From assembly GCA_030680175.1 (NCBI GenBank), contig JAUXWO010000030.1:154956-218955 (forward strand): a stretch of DNA of 64,000 bases. Reading direction: 5' to 3'. The notes below the pieces were generated by a model. The model was not told the origin of the DNA, searched no databases, and saw nothing but the letters and a program-made list of their open reading frames with translations. The position numbers and the translations under genes are program-made. Below are positions 1-9,039 of the stretch, one piece after another (the stretch's first letter is position 1; each line of letters starts with the position of its first letter). The DNA comes from Vicinamibacterales bacterium (GTDB lineage: Bacteria > Acidobacteriota > Vicinamibacteria > Vicinamibacterales > UBA2999).

Positions 1-51
1 GGGCCGCCCAACGGGCGGCCCGGCAGTGGACCGTCCACGACACCCCACTAG
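1..51. repeat. Family A dispersed element, partial copy cut by the window edge
   Basis: gggccgcccaacgggcggcccgg...cgacaccccactag matches the right half of copies at 48-158, 11197-11306 and 59607-59717. Confidence 0.8.
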
Positions 52-158
52 TGGCGTGTATCGACTGAAGAGGGACTACCAGCGCCTCTGCTCAGCCGCG
101 ATTCTGCGGGTCGCCCAACGGGCGGCCCGGGAGTAGATTGTCAACGACACCCCACTAG
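48..158. repeat. Family A small palindromic element (111 bp), copy 2, sharing its CTAG edge with copy 1
   Basis: ctagtggcgtgtatcgactgaagaggg...ctctg...gggtcgcccaacgggcggcccggg...caacgacaccccactag; terminal inverted repeat AGTGGNGTGT/ACACCCCACT; strong internal hairpin. Confidence 0.8.
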
Positions 159-1522
159 TAGCCGCTCCCGATCGAGGAGAGCGACTGCATCTGCGAGTTG
201 AGCTGCGAAATGGCGAGGTCGGCCGCGATGAACTCGCGCTGGAGCGCGTCGCGCCGGATCAGCAGCCGCGCCTCCATTGCGTCCAGCCGCTTGCCCATGG
301 CCAGCATCTGGGCGTCGACACGGTCGCGTGCGCTCGGAATGAGGCCGTCGATCTTCGTGTAGTCCACGACCGCGGCCTCGAGCTTCTTGAACACCCCGTC
401 GACGCCGTTGCCCCCGATGAAGAGCTTCTCGAGGTCGGCCGTGCCGTTCTTGATGGTCTCGTCGAACTTGGCCTTGTTCAGCTGCAGCTGCCCGGTCGAG
501 GTGAACTCCACGCCGATGGCCGAGAGCCGCGAGTGGGCGCCGCCGACCGCGTGGTCGGCGTTCAGGACCTCGCGCAGCGTGCCCCGGAGCGCCCGCATCA
601 TGCTGTCGCGGCCGATGCTGCTCTGCGACCCCGACCGCGACTGGGCGCCCTGGTCGTCCACGAACCGGATCAGGTCGTTGTAGGCGCCGATGAACTTGTC
701 CACCAGCTCGCGCGTCGGCCCGCTGTCGCGTGTGATGGTCGCCGTCACCGTCTTGCCGGCGTCCTTCTGGTGCAGCGTCACGCTCGTGCCGGGAATCGCG
801 CCTTCGATGATGTTCGTGCTGCTCGTCACCGCGATGCCGTTGATCACGGCGGCGGCGTTGGTGGCTTGAACCGCGTTGTCTTCGGGGCTGTTACCCGTGA
901 TGGAGTCGCCGTTGGTGTCGGTGAACTGCAGCCCCGCGCCGCCCGTGAGCTGGTTCGAGACCGTGAAGGCGCCCGCCGTGCCGGTGGCGGTGCCCGTGAG
1001 CACGAGCTGGTACCCGTTCACCGTCTGGACCGCCGATGCCACCACGCCGAGGTCCTCGGTCTGGTTGATCAGCGTGACGAGGCCATCGAGCGTCCGCGCC
1101 TGCCCCCCGAGGTCCACGGTCTTGCCGTTGATGACGAGCGTGCCGCCCGTGGCGACCTCCGTCGTGTCGCGGTCCGCGAACGTCGAGACGCTGGCCGTGA
1201 CCTGCGCACGGGCCAGCTCGTTGACGACGATGTCGTAGGTGCCGAGGGTGCTGTTCGAGGACGTGGTGACGGTGACCGCCGCCGAATCGGAGACCGTGGC
1301 CGTCCGGCCGCCGAAGGCGCTGGTCTTGCCGAGCGCGGCCGCCGCGGTCTCGAGCGACGACACCCGCGAGGCCAGCGTCGTGTACGCCGTCTTCTGGCCC
1401 TGGAGGCCGCGGTTCTGCGTTTCGAGCGTCCTGAGCGGCAGGCGCTCCTGCTCCATGACCGCATTCAGGATCATCCCGAAGTCGATCTGGTTGAAGCCGC
1501 TGAACGAGATCGGTGAACCCAT
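155..1522 (-). CDS. fliD: Flagellar hook-associated protein 2 (filament cap) FliD
   Basis: FliD-like N-terminus (SFSGFNQIDFGMILNAVMEQERLPL), D/N-rich central part and coiled C-terminus; next to flagellins. Confidence 0.9.
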   Translation of the reverse strand: MGSPISFSGFNQIDFGMILNAVMEQERLPLRTLETQNRGLQGQKTAYTTLASRVSSLETAAAALGKTSAFGGRTATVSDSAAVTVTTSSNSTLGTYDIVVNELARAQVTASVSTFADRDTTEVATGGTLVINGKTVDLGGQARTLDGLVTLINQTEDLGVVASAVQTVNGYQLVLTGTATGTAGAFTVSNQLTGGAGLQFTDTNGDSITGNSPEDNAVQATNAAAVINGIAVTSSTNIIEGAIPGTSVTLHQKDAGKTVTATITRDSGPTRELVDKFIGAYNDLIRFVDDQGAQSRSGSQSSIGRDSMMRALRGTLREVLNADHAVGGAHSRLSAIGVEFTSTGQLQLNKAKFDETIKNGTADLEKLFIGGNGVDGVFKKLEAAVVDYTKIDGLIPSARDRVDAQMLAMGKRLDAMEARLLIRRDALQREFIAADLAISQLNSQMQSLSSIGSGY

Positions 1523-1655
1523 CGTCCCTGACGCCTATTCACGAAACATGCCGCGCCGTCGACCCTGCTCGAGGCCGGTCAGGCCGCGCGGACGGACGGC
1601 CCGCCGCCAGCGGCCTGACGCGGCGTCGACACGCATCCGGCCGCGCCTATGGGGG

Positions 1656-1682
1656 GAATCGACGCGCCCGGGGGATTCTTGA
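1656..1682 (-). promoter_or_regulatory. sigma28 (FliA)-type promoter for fliD
   Basis: minus strand TCAAGAAT-N11-GTCGATTC (consensus TAAAGTTT-N11-GCCGATAA). Confidence 0.6.
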
Positions 1683-1753
1683 GCCCCCCGGGCGGTCCGC
1701 GCTGACCGGGACTATGCAGAGACGAGCGCCTGTCCGCCCTCCGGCTTCGACTC

Positions 1754-1772
1754 AGGCCCGAGGCTCGGGCCT
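1754..1772 (-). terminator. Hairpin downstream of flagellin A
   Basis: AGGCCCGA-GGC-TCGGGCCT just past the stop codon at 1778. Confidence 0.55.
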
Positions 1773-1777
1773 TCGGG

Positions 1778-2590
1778 CTAGCCGCGGAGCAACGTCAGCA
1801 CCGAGGAGCTGGTCTGGTTGGCCTGCGCGAGGGCGGCCACGCCGCTCTGCGTCAGGATGTTGTAGCGCGTGAGGTTGGCCGACTCTTCGGCGATGTTGGC
1901 GTCGCGGATCCGGCTCTCGGCCGCCTTGTTGTTCACCACCTGCGTCTGCGCCAGGCTGATGGCGAACTGCAGCCGGTTCTGCAGGGTGCCGAGCGTGCCC
2001 TGGGTCTGGCCGAGCACCGTGACCGCCGAGGCCACCGCGACGACCGCCGACTGGGCCAGCGCCTGCGAGGTGATGACGTGGCCGTTCAGGGTCAGCGTCG
2101 TCGTCGTGACCGCCGAGATGGTGCCCGAGATCTTGCCGTCGGCCGCCGTGGTGGTGTTCTGGATGAAGATCGAGAAGCCGGAGGCCGTCGCCAGTGACGC
2201 GACGTTCGACTCGCGCTGAATCTCGGCGAGGATGTCCTGGAACTCCTGGTTGAGCGTCTGCCGGCTCGCGTCGCTCGTGCTACCCGAGGCCGCCTGCGTC
2301 GCCAGCGTCGAGAGCCGGTCGAGGAGCGTGGAGATGTTGTTGGCCGCGCCGTCCTTGATCTGCAGGTCCGACAGGCCGTCGTTGGCGTTGCGGATGCCCT
2401 GGTTGAGCACCGCGATGCTGTTCCGGTAGGTGTTGGCCACGGCCAGGCCGGCCGCGTCGTCGCCCGACTGGTTGATGCGGAAGCCGCTCGACAGGCGCGT
2501 CAGCGTCTGGTTCAGGTTGCTGTTGGTCTGCACCAGGTGCGACTGCGCGACGGACGACGAGATGTTGCTGACAACTGAGAACGAAGCCAT
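1778..2590 (-). CDS. fliC: Flagellin (copy A)
   Basis: Flagellin N-term (LVQTNSNLNQTLTRLSSGFRINQSGDDAAGLAVAN) and C-term (RIRDANIAEESANLTRYNILTQSGVAALAQAN). Confidence 0.97.
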   Translation of the reverse strand: MASFSVVSNISSSVAQSHLVQTNSNLNQTLTRLSSGFRINQSGDDAAGLAVANTYRNSIAVLNQGIRNANDGLSDLQIKDGAANNISTLLDRLSTLATQAASGSTSDASRQTLNQEFQDILAEIQRESNVASLATASGFSIFIQNTTTAADGKISGTISAVTTTTLTLNGHVITSQALAQSAVVAVASAVTVLGQTQGTLGTLQNRLQFAISLAQTQVVNNKAAESRIRDANIAEESANLTRYNILTQSGVAALAQANQTSSSVLTLLRG

Positions 2591-2614
2591 GTGACGTTCC
2601 TCCTTGAATGGTTC

Positions 2615-2658
2615 ACCCGGCCGTCAGGGCCGGGTAGCGCGTGTGCGTCCTTGCACAC
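2615..2658 (-). promoter_or_regulatory. 5' UTR stem-loops of flagellin A
   Basis: ACCCGGCC-gtcag-GGCCGGGT (2615-2635) and GTGTGC-gtcctt-GCACAC (2641-2658) between the sigma28 box and the ATG. Confidence 0.5.
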
Positions 2659-2675
2659 GGCCATGTTCGAGGAGG

Positions 2676-2702
2676 TAATCGGACTCCGCCGGGAAGACTT
2701 GA
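2676..2702 (-). promoter_or_regulatory. sigma28-type promoter for flagellin A
   Basis: minus strand TCAAGTCT-N11-TCCGATTA. Confidence 0.75.
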
Positions 2703-2720
2703 ATGGAAATGTGCGATTGC

Positions 2721-2753
2721 GCCCACGGTGTGCGTCAGCAACACACCGTGGGC
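2721..2753. terminator. 12-bp perfect inverted repeat between the flagellins (flagellin B terminator or upstream operator)
   Basis: GCCCACGGTGTG-cgtcagcaa-CACACCGTGGGC. Confidence 0.55.
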
Positions 2754-2860
2754 CTCCTCGCAGGCCGGGACACACCCTGGGGGACGTGCCGGCGGCTCAT
2801 CGGAAGCGCGGTCCGGCAGGGGGGCTATCCGTTCCCCCCGTCACCGAACCGGAGCCTCGG

Positions 2861-3670
2861 TTACCGCAGCAGCGAGAGCACCGACTGCGTCGACTGGTTC
2901 GCCTGCGACAGGGCCGCGATGCCGCTCTGCGTCAGGATGTTGTAGCGCGTCAGGTTCGCCGACTCTTCGGCGATGTTCGCGTCACGGATGCGGCTTTCGG
3001 CCGCCTTGTTGTTCACCACCTGCGTCTGCGCCAGGGAGATGGCGAACTGGAGCCGGTTCTGCAGGGTGCCGATCGTGCCCTGCGAGGCGCCGAGCACCGT
3101 CACCGCCGACGAGACCGCCAGGACGGCCGACTCGGCCAGCGCCTGCGACGTGATCACGTGGCCGTTCAGGGTCAGCGTGGTCGTCGTCACGGCCGAGACC
3201 GTGCCGGAGACCTTGCCGTTGGCCGCGGTGGACTCGTTGCTGATGAACACCGAGAAGCCCGTGTTGGTGTTGAGCTTCGCGACGTTCGACTCGCGCGCGA
3301 TCTCAGCGAGGACGTCCTGGAACTCCTGGTTGAGGGTCGTGCGGCTGGCGTCGGTCGTCTGCCCCGAGGCCGCCTGGGTGGCCAGCGTGCCGAGCCGGTC
3401 GAGCAGCGTCGAGATGTTGTTGGTCGCGCCGTCCTTGATCTGCAGGTCCGACAGGCCGTCGTTGGCGTTGCGGATGCCCTGGTTCATGATCGCGATGTCG
3501 TTGCGATACTTGTTCGCCACGGCGAGGCCCGCCGCGTCGTCGCCCGACTGGTTGATGCGGAAGCCGCTCGACAGGCGGGTGAGGGTGTTGTTGAGCCCGC
3601 GCTGCGTCCCGACGAGGTTCGCGGCGGAGTTGGCCGAGGCGATGTTGCTGACGACTGAGAACGAAGCCAT
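2861..3670 (-). CDS. fliC: Flagellin (copy B)
   Basis: Paralog of copy A over its length; start chosen at MASFSVVSN (ORF opens at 3706). Confidence 0.97.
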   Translation of the reverse strand: MASFSVVSNIASANSAANLVGTQRGLNNTLTRLSSGFRINQSGDDAAGLAVANKYRNDIAIMNQGIRNANDGLSDLQIKDGATNNISTLLDRLGTLATQAASGQTTDASRTTLNQEFQDVLAEIARESNVAKLNTNTGFSVFISNESTAANGKVSGTVSAVTTTTLTLNGHVITSQALAESAVLAVSSAVTVLGASQGTIGTLQNRLQFAISLAQTQVVNNKAAESRIRDANIAEESANLTRYNILTQSGIAALSQANQSTQSVLSLLR

Positions 3671-3752
3671 GTGTCTGTTCCTCCTTGAGACTCCCGCGCC
3701 CGGCATCCTTGCCGGACGTTGGCGCGGCGTCTGCCGTGCCGAGTCACGAGGG

Positions 3753-3779
3753 TAATCGGAGGCCCCGCTGAACTCTTGA
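3753..3779 (-). promoter_or_regulatory. sigma28-type promoter for flagellin B
   Basis: minus strand TCAAGAGT-N11-TCCGATTA. Confidence 0.75.
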
Positions 3780-3810
3780 GCCCTAAAGTGATGACTGCGT
3801 GAGATTTACC

Positions 3811-3846
3811 GTGTGCGCCCTGTGCGAATCCGCACACGGCGCACAC
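3811..3846. repeat. 36-bp near-perfect palindrome upstream of the flagellin B promoter
   Basis: GTGTGCGCC-c-TGTGCG-aatc-CGCACA-c-GGCGCACAC. Confidence 0.65.
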
Positions 3847-4027
3847 ACCGGGAAGACGGAGGAATCACCTGGGCACGGGCGCGCCGGCACAGAGGCCGCG
3901 TGATCCAGGGCTGTCGGTGAGCTGACATCGCGGACCGGCACAGGCGGTCCGCGGGAGTGCATTTGCGCGGATTCAGGGGAGGTTGTGGCCGCCCCGGCGT
4001 TGGCGCGGGCCTTGCCTCTGCAGCGGC

Positions 4028-5725
4028 GTGGACTCTCTCTATTCCCTGAACCTTGCCGCGCTCCGGGTCCGGTCGCCCGAAACCGCGCGGCTCATCGAGG
4101 GCCTCGAGGGCCCGGCGGGCGTCACGGTGACCGGCGCCGCGACCGGCGCCCCCGTCCTCGAAATCGCGGGCCGTGCCCTCGACAGCCGGCGCGATCCGGT
4201 GCGCGCGGCCGAGCGGTCGGCCGCGGCCGTCACGAGCGATCCGGTGGTCGTGGCGGGACTCGCGGGCGGCTACTTCATCGAGGCTCTCGAGGCGCGCGGC
4301 CTGACCGTCGCCGGCGTCATTGAAGGCGAGCCGGCCGTGCTCGCGGCCGCGATGCGCGCGCGCGATCTGACCGCGTGGCTCTCGCGGGTCCCGGTCTGGT
4401 GCGTGTCCGCGCTCGCCGACCGCGTCGAACTCGCGGCGATCCGGCGTCTCGGCGACCTCGCCGTGCACGCGCCCAGCCTGACCGGCCACGAGGGCCTCGC
4501 GGCGCTCGTCGCGCTCTGGCCGACGATTCGCGTCGCGCATCGCGCGCCGCGGGTGCTGGTGGCCGGCCCCATCTACGGGGGCTCGCTCGAGACCGCCCGC
4601 GCCACCGCCCGCGCGGTGTCGATGACGGCCGCCGAGACGAAGCTCTTCGACTTCTCGGTGTTCGCGCCGGGCCACCACACCCTCGACGCCCTCGGCATCG
4701 CGCGCTCGACGCGCAACCGGCTGCAGGCCGGGCACGCCGACTTCCTCGGTGAGGTGCTCGTGGACGTCGCGCTCGACTGGCGCGCGGACCTAGTCATCGC
4801 GCTGGCGCAGGCGCCCCTCGCCGAGGCCGCGCTCACGCGGCTCCGCGAGCACCAGGTGGCCACGGCGTTCTGGTACGTCGAGAACCACCGCGTGCTGCCG
4901 TACTGGTCGCAGGTGGCGCCGCACTACGACTGGTTCTATGGCATCCAGCCTGGCCGCTTCCTCGAACAGCTCGCCGAGGCCGGCGCCGCGCACCCCGGGT
5001 ACCTGCCGATGGCGTGCGACCCCGCGGTCCACCAACCCGAGACGCTCACCGGCGAGCAGCGGGCGCGCTTCGGCAGCGCCGTCAGCTTCGCGGGTGCGCC
5101 GTACCTGAACCGCCGGCGGCTGCTCGTGTCGCTGGCCGATCTCGACTTCCGCATCTGGGGCGACGGCTGGAACGAGCCGGCCCTGGCGCACCTCGTGGCG
5201 GGGGAGGGGCAGCGCTTCGATGTCCGCGACATGGTGCGCATCTTCAACGCCACCGCCATCAACCTGAACCTGCACTCGGCCGCGCACGTCGCGGACCTGG
5301 ACCCCGACCCCGACTTCGTCAACCCGCGCACCTTCGAGATCGCGGCCTGTGGGGCGTTCCAGCTGGTCGATCGCCGGACGCCGCTGCCGGACTTGTTTGC
5401 GCCGGACGAGATGGTGGTGTTCGAGAGCGTCCCCGAACTGCGCCGGCTGATCGATCACTACCTCGCGCATCCCGACGAGCGGCAGGCCATCGCCGATCGC
5501 GCGCGGACGCGCGTCCTCGCCGAGCACACCTACGAACACCGCGTGCGCCGCATCCTGCGCGATGCGCTGCCGCACGACCTGGCGGCCGCGGCCCTGCACG
5601 GTATCGACGCCGAGCCCCTGGACCTCGCGGTGCGGCGTATCGAGTCGGCCTCGGCGTTCATGACCGGCGAAGAAGCCTGCATGCGCGTCCTCCTGGAAGT
5701 CGAGAAGAACTGGGGGATGCGATGA
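4028..5725 (+). CDS. CgeB-like glycosyltransferase
   Basis: C-terminal VSFAGAPYLNRRRLLVSL...FEIAACGAFQLVDRRTPLPDLF...EHTYEHRVRRIL typical of CgeB/DUF3880-type proteins; GTG start inferred. Confidence 0.7.
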   Translation: MDSLYSLNLAALRVRSPETARLIEGLEGPAGVTVTGAATGAPVLEIAGRALDSRRDPVRAAERSAAAVTSDPVVVAGLAGGYFIEALEARGLTVAGVIEGEPAVLAAAMRARDLTAWLSRVPVWCVSALADRVELAAIRRLGDLAVHAPSLTGHEGLAALVALWPTIRVAHRAPRVLVAGPIYGGSLETARATARAVSMTAAETKLFDFSVFAPGHHTLDALGIARSTRNRLQAGHADFLGEVLVDVALDWRADLVIALAQAPLAEAALTRLREHQVATAFWYVENHRVLPYWSQVAPHYDWFYGIQPGRFLEQLAEAGAAHPGYLPMACDPAVHQPETLTGEQRARFGSAVSFAGAPYLNRRRLLVSLADLDFRIWGDGWNEPALAHLVAGEGQRFDVRDMVRIFNATAINLNLHSAAHVADLDPDPDFVNPRTFEIAACGAFQLVDRRTPLPDLFAPDEMVVFESVPELRRLIDHYLAHPDERQAIADRARTRVLAEHTYEHRVRRILRDALPHDLAAAALHGIDAEPLDLAVRRIESASAFMTGEEACMRVLLEVEKNWGMR

Positions 5726-7347
5726 CGCGCGTCCTCGTCCTGCAGATGTGCCGGCTCGGTGACATCCTGCAGACCACCCCGATGCTCCGCGGGCTGCGGC
5801 GCGAGCACCCGGACGCCGAGATCACGCTCGTCCTGCACGACGTCTTTCGCGACGTCCCGGTGCCCGGGCATCTCTACGACCGGCTCATCCCGTTCCCCTA
5901 CACGCAGATCGCGCAGACGCTGTCGGTGGCGCGGCACGACTGGAAGAAGGAGGTGGCGCGCCTCCAGGAGTTCGTGCGCGAGCTCGGGACCGAGCCGTTC
6001 GACCTCGTGCTGAACCTGACCCACAGCGACCTTGCGGGGCTGCTGACCGCGCTGGTGCCGGGGCGCGCGGTGAGCGGCGGGCTCGTCGCCGGCGACCGCA
6101 CGCGCGTCGTGCGCGGGCCGTGGATGAGCTACTTCTGGGCGAGCCAGGCCGCGCGCGCGCACGGCTGCTTCAACCTGGTCGACGTCCACAACTACGCCGC
6201 CGGCGTCGCCTCCGACGGGCAGACGCTCGAGATGGCCGTGCCGGACGCGGCCCACGCACGCATCCATGAATGGCTGTCCGCCCGCCACCTCGGCACACGC
6301 CCCCTCGTCGCCGTGCAGATGGGGGCAAGCGAAGAGCGCAAGCGCTGGCCCGCCGAGCAGGTCGCCGAGGCGATCAACCGGATCCCCGAGGCGCTGGCCG
6401 ACATCGTCCTCGTCGGCGCCGCCGACGAGCGGCACCTGGTGGCGCGTGCGCGCACGCGCCTCACGCGCGATGTCCACGACGCCCTGGGCGAGACGACGAT
6501 CCTCGAGCTGGGAGCGCTGCTGAAGCGCTCCGCGCTGCTCCTCACCAACGACACCGGCACCATGCACGTCGCCACCGCCATGGGCACGCGCATCGTCGAC
6601 CTCTCGACGGGGAACGTGTTCGTGCACGAGACGGCGCCGTACGGCGAAGGGCACTTCGTGCTCGAGCCCCGCATGGCCTGCTTCCCCTGCACGGCCGGGT
6701 CGACCTGCCATCACTTCCAGTGTCGCGAGGCGTTCACGCCGGACGACGTGTCGGCGCTCGTGCGCCATGCGCTCGGTGATGGCGCGCTGCCGCGCCCGGC
6801 CCAGTCGACGATCCTGCAGGGCCGGTTCGTGCGCGGCGGGCGCATCCAGTACCGGACGCTGTGGCCGGACCGTCCGTCCATCACCGAGTGCCGGCGGCAG
6901 GCCGCTGGCGTGATGTGGGCCGAGACGCTGCAGGCGCCGGCGCTGCCGGAGGTGGCCTCGACCGTCTCACCGCTGCAGGCGCCCGGCGCGGGGCAGGAAC
7001 GTCCGGAGGTGCTCGACGCGCTGGCGCGCCTCGCCGGTCACGCGCGGCAGATCGCCTCCGCGGCGGCGGCGCTCGCGACGGCCGATGCGGCGGGGCAGGC
7101 GCGGCTGTCGTCGCGCATCGAGGATCAGATGCGGCAGCTGCAGCTCGTCGCGCAGCTCGAGCCGGTGTGCCATCCGATCGTGGCCTTCATGAAGGTGTCG
7201 CTCGACTCGACGACGGCGCGGGAGGTGGCGGGCGTGGCCGCGACGTATCACGCGGAGGCGGCGATGGCGGCACGGCGTGCGGAGCGGCTCGCGGCGCTGC
7301 TCGGCACGGGCGCGGGTGCCGTGGAGACAGGCCGCCGTATCGCCTGA
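5722..7347 (+). CDS. Glycosyltransferase family 9 (heptosyltransferase-like)
   Basis: MTRVLVLQMCRLGDILQTTPMLRGLRREHP; LLTNDTGTMHVATAMGTRIVDL; ATGA overlap with previous gene. Confidence 0.85.
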   Translation: MTRVLVLQMCRLGDILQTTPMLRGLRREHPDAEITLVLHDVFRDVPVPGHLYDRLIPFPYTQIAQTLSVARHDWKKEVARLQEFVRELGTEPFDLVLNLTHSDLAGLLTALVPGRAVSGGLVAGDRTRVVRGPWMSYFWASQAARAHGCFNLVDVHNYAAGVASDGQTLEMAVPDAAHARIHEWLSARHLGTRPLVAVQMGASEERKRWPAEQVAEAINRIPEALADIVLVGAADERHLVARARTRLTRDVHDALGETTILELGALLKRSALLLTNDTGTMHVATAMGTRIVDLSTGNVFVHETAPYGEGHFVLEPRMACFPCTAGSTCHHFQCREAFTPDDVSALVRHALGDGALPRPAQSTILQGRFVRGGRIQYRTLWPDRPSITECRRQAAGVMWAETLQAPALPEVASTVSPLQAPGAGQERPEVLDALARLAGHARQIASAAAALATADAAGQARLSSRIEDQMRQLQLVAQLEPVCHPIVAFMKVSLDSTTAREVAGVAATYHAEAAMAARRAERLAALLGTGAGAVETGRRIA

Positions 7348-7363
7348 GGACGCGCGCGGCGGA

Positions 7364-8326
7364 TCAGGCCGCGCGGCGGAGGCGCCCGTCGATGAGCGCC
7401 GTCCAGGCGTTGGCGCAGGCCTCCGGATGGAAGTTGCGGAGCACGGACGCACGCGCCGCCGTGCCGAGCCGCGTGGCGAGCGTGGCATCGCCGAGCAGGT
7501 CGAGGACACGCGCTCGGATCTCGCCGGCGTCCGCACAGACGAAGCCGTTCACGCCGTGCTCGATCGGCGTGCCCGGGTGCGCGATCGTGACGACGGGAAG
7601 GCCCGAGGCCATGGCTTCGAGCATCGCCGAGGGCAGGGCCGGTTCGTAGGGCGCGATCGACAGGTTCAGATAGAGACGATGCGAGGCGAGCGCCTGGCGC
7701 CGCGCGGACCACTGGGCGGTGTCGTGCGGCACGCCGAGACCGGGATTGAGGCCGAGCACGGTCATCGGCAGGCCCGCCGACACCTCCCGGAGCGCCCGGC
7801 CCGTGCCGATCGCGTCGCGTTCGACGGCAAAGGGCAGCACCGTCAGCGCGCGCGGGAGCGAGCCGTCGCCGAGCGGCCACGCGCGCGGGTCGATGGCGGG
7901 ACGAATCACCTCGCCGTCCAGGCCCCACGACTCGGCGACCCACGCGCTCGGGTACACGACCTGGGTGCGGGCGACGAGGGCCCGGCGGGACTCGGACCAG
8001 CGGTCCGGGCCGTCACCCATGAGGTCGGCGAGCGCGCGCGGCTCGTGCTGGACGAGCACGGCCGGGACCCGTTCGCTGGCGAAGACCTCGAGGTCGGCGA
8101 CGTCATGCACGACTGCGACGTCGTAGGCGCCGCGCTGCAGTCCCGTCGCAGCACGGGCTTCGGTGACCGGCCGGGCCCCGGCCGGCAGCTCGGCCACGCG
8201 GGCCCACCAGGCGCCCAGACCCTCGTCGCGCGGCACGACGACGTCCACTCGGGCGTCGAGGGCCGAGAGGCCGCGGAGGTAGCCGGGCACCCGGCTGGTG
8301 GTCAGCAGTCGAAGCGGTCTGCGCAT
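7364..8326 (-). CDS. Glycosyltransferase family 1/4
   Basis: EPALPSAMLEAMASGLPVVTIAHPGTPIEHGVNGFVC. Confidence 0.8.
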   Translation of the reverse strand: MRRPLRLLTTSRVPGYLRGLSALDARVDVVVPRDEGLGAWWARVAELPAGARPVTEARAATGLQRGAYDVAVVHDVADLEVFASERVPAVLVQHEPRALADLMGDGPDRWSESRRALVARTQVVYPSAWVAESWGLDGEVIRPAIDPRAWPLGDGSLPRALTVLPFAVERDAIGTGRALREVSAGLPMTVLGLNPGLGVPHDTAQWSARRQALASHRLYLNLSIAPYEPALPSAMLEAMASGLPVVTIAHPGTPIEHGVNGFVCADAGEIRARVLDLLGDATLATRLGTAARASVLRNFHPEACANAWTALIDGRLRRAA

Positions 8327-8366
8327 GGCACTGATCTCGCTAGCAATGAGTGTTCCGGAGGAACAG

Positions 8367-9011
8367 ATGGCCAGAATTCTTGTGAACGACACCGAACATC
8401 AGCCGAATCCCGGGCCGGAAACCTGGGGGGAACTGCTGCGCACGCTGGACGAGTCGCTCGGGGAGGAGGGGCGCCTGGTGACGGCCGCCCGATTCGATGG
8501 CGTCGACCAGCCGTCATTTCGCGATGCGGAGATCGAGTCGAAGGCCCTGACGTCGCTGTCGACGGTCGAGGTGCGGACCGAGCAGCCCGGCACGCTGCTG
8601 TCCAACTGCCTGGGCGAGGCCGAGGCGGGCGTGGCGGCGATGGGCGCGGCCGTGCTGCGGCTCGGCGAGATGTTCCGTGGCCAGGACGTGGCGCTCGCCA
8701 ACTCGGGCCTCGCGCATGTCGGCGACGACCTGCGTGCGCTGGTGGCGCTCATCCAGGCGCTCGGCGGGCCGATCGGCGTGGATCTCGACCGCCTGGTGGT
8801 GGACGGCAAGAACGTCCCCGAGCACCTCGGCGCGCTGGCGGGCCTGCTCGAGACGATGGTCGAGGCGCAGCAGGCGCACGACTGGCTGACCGTGGCCGAC
8901 ATCCTCGAGTTCGACCTGGAGCCGGCGCTGCGTGGCTGGCAGGCGATCTTCGACACGCTCCGCTCGTTCCTCGCGAAGGGCCGGCCGGCACTCGCGGCGG
9001 CGACGGCCTAG
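8367..9011 (+). CDS. Hypothetical helical protein, 214 aa
   Basis: Long ORF with RBS-like ggaggaac before ATG; no family recognised. Confidence 0.6.
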   Translation: MARILVNDTEHQPNPGPETWGELLRTLDESLGEEGRLVTAARFDGVDQPSFRDAEIESKALTSLSTVEVRTEQPGTLLSNCLGEAEAGVAAMGAAVLRLGEMFRGQDVALANSGLAHVGDDLRALVALIQALGGPIGVDLDRLVVDGKNVPEHLGALAGLLETMVEAQQAHDWLTVADILEFDLEPALRGWQAIFDTLRSFLAKGRPALAAATA

Positions 9012-9039
9012 CCCGGCCGCGGCTCGAGAGCAGGACCCC

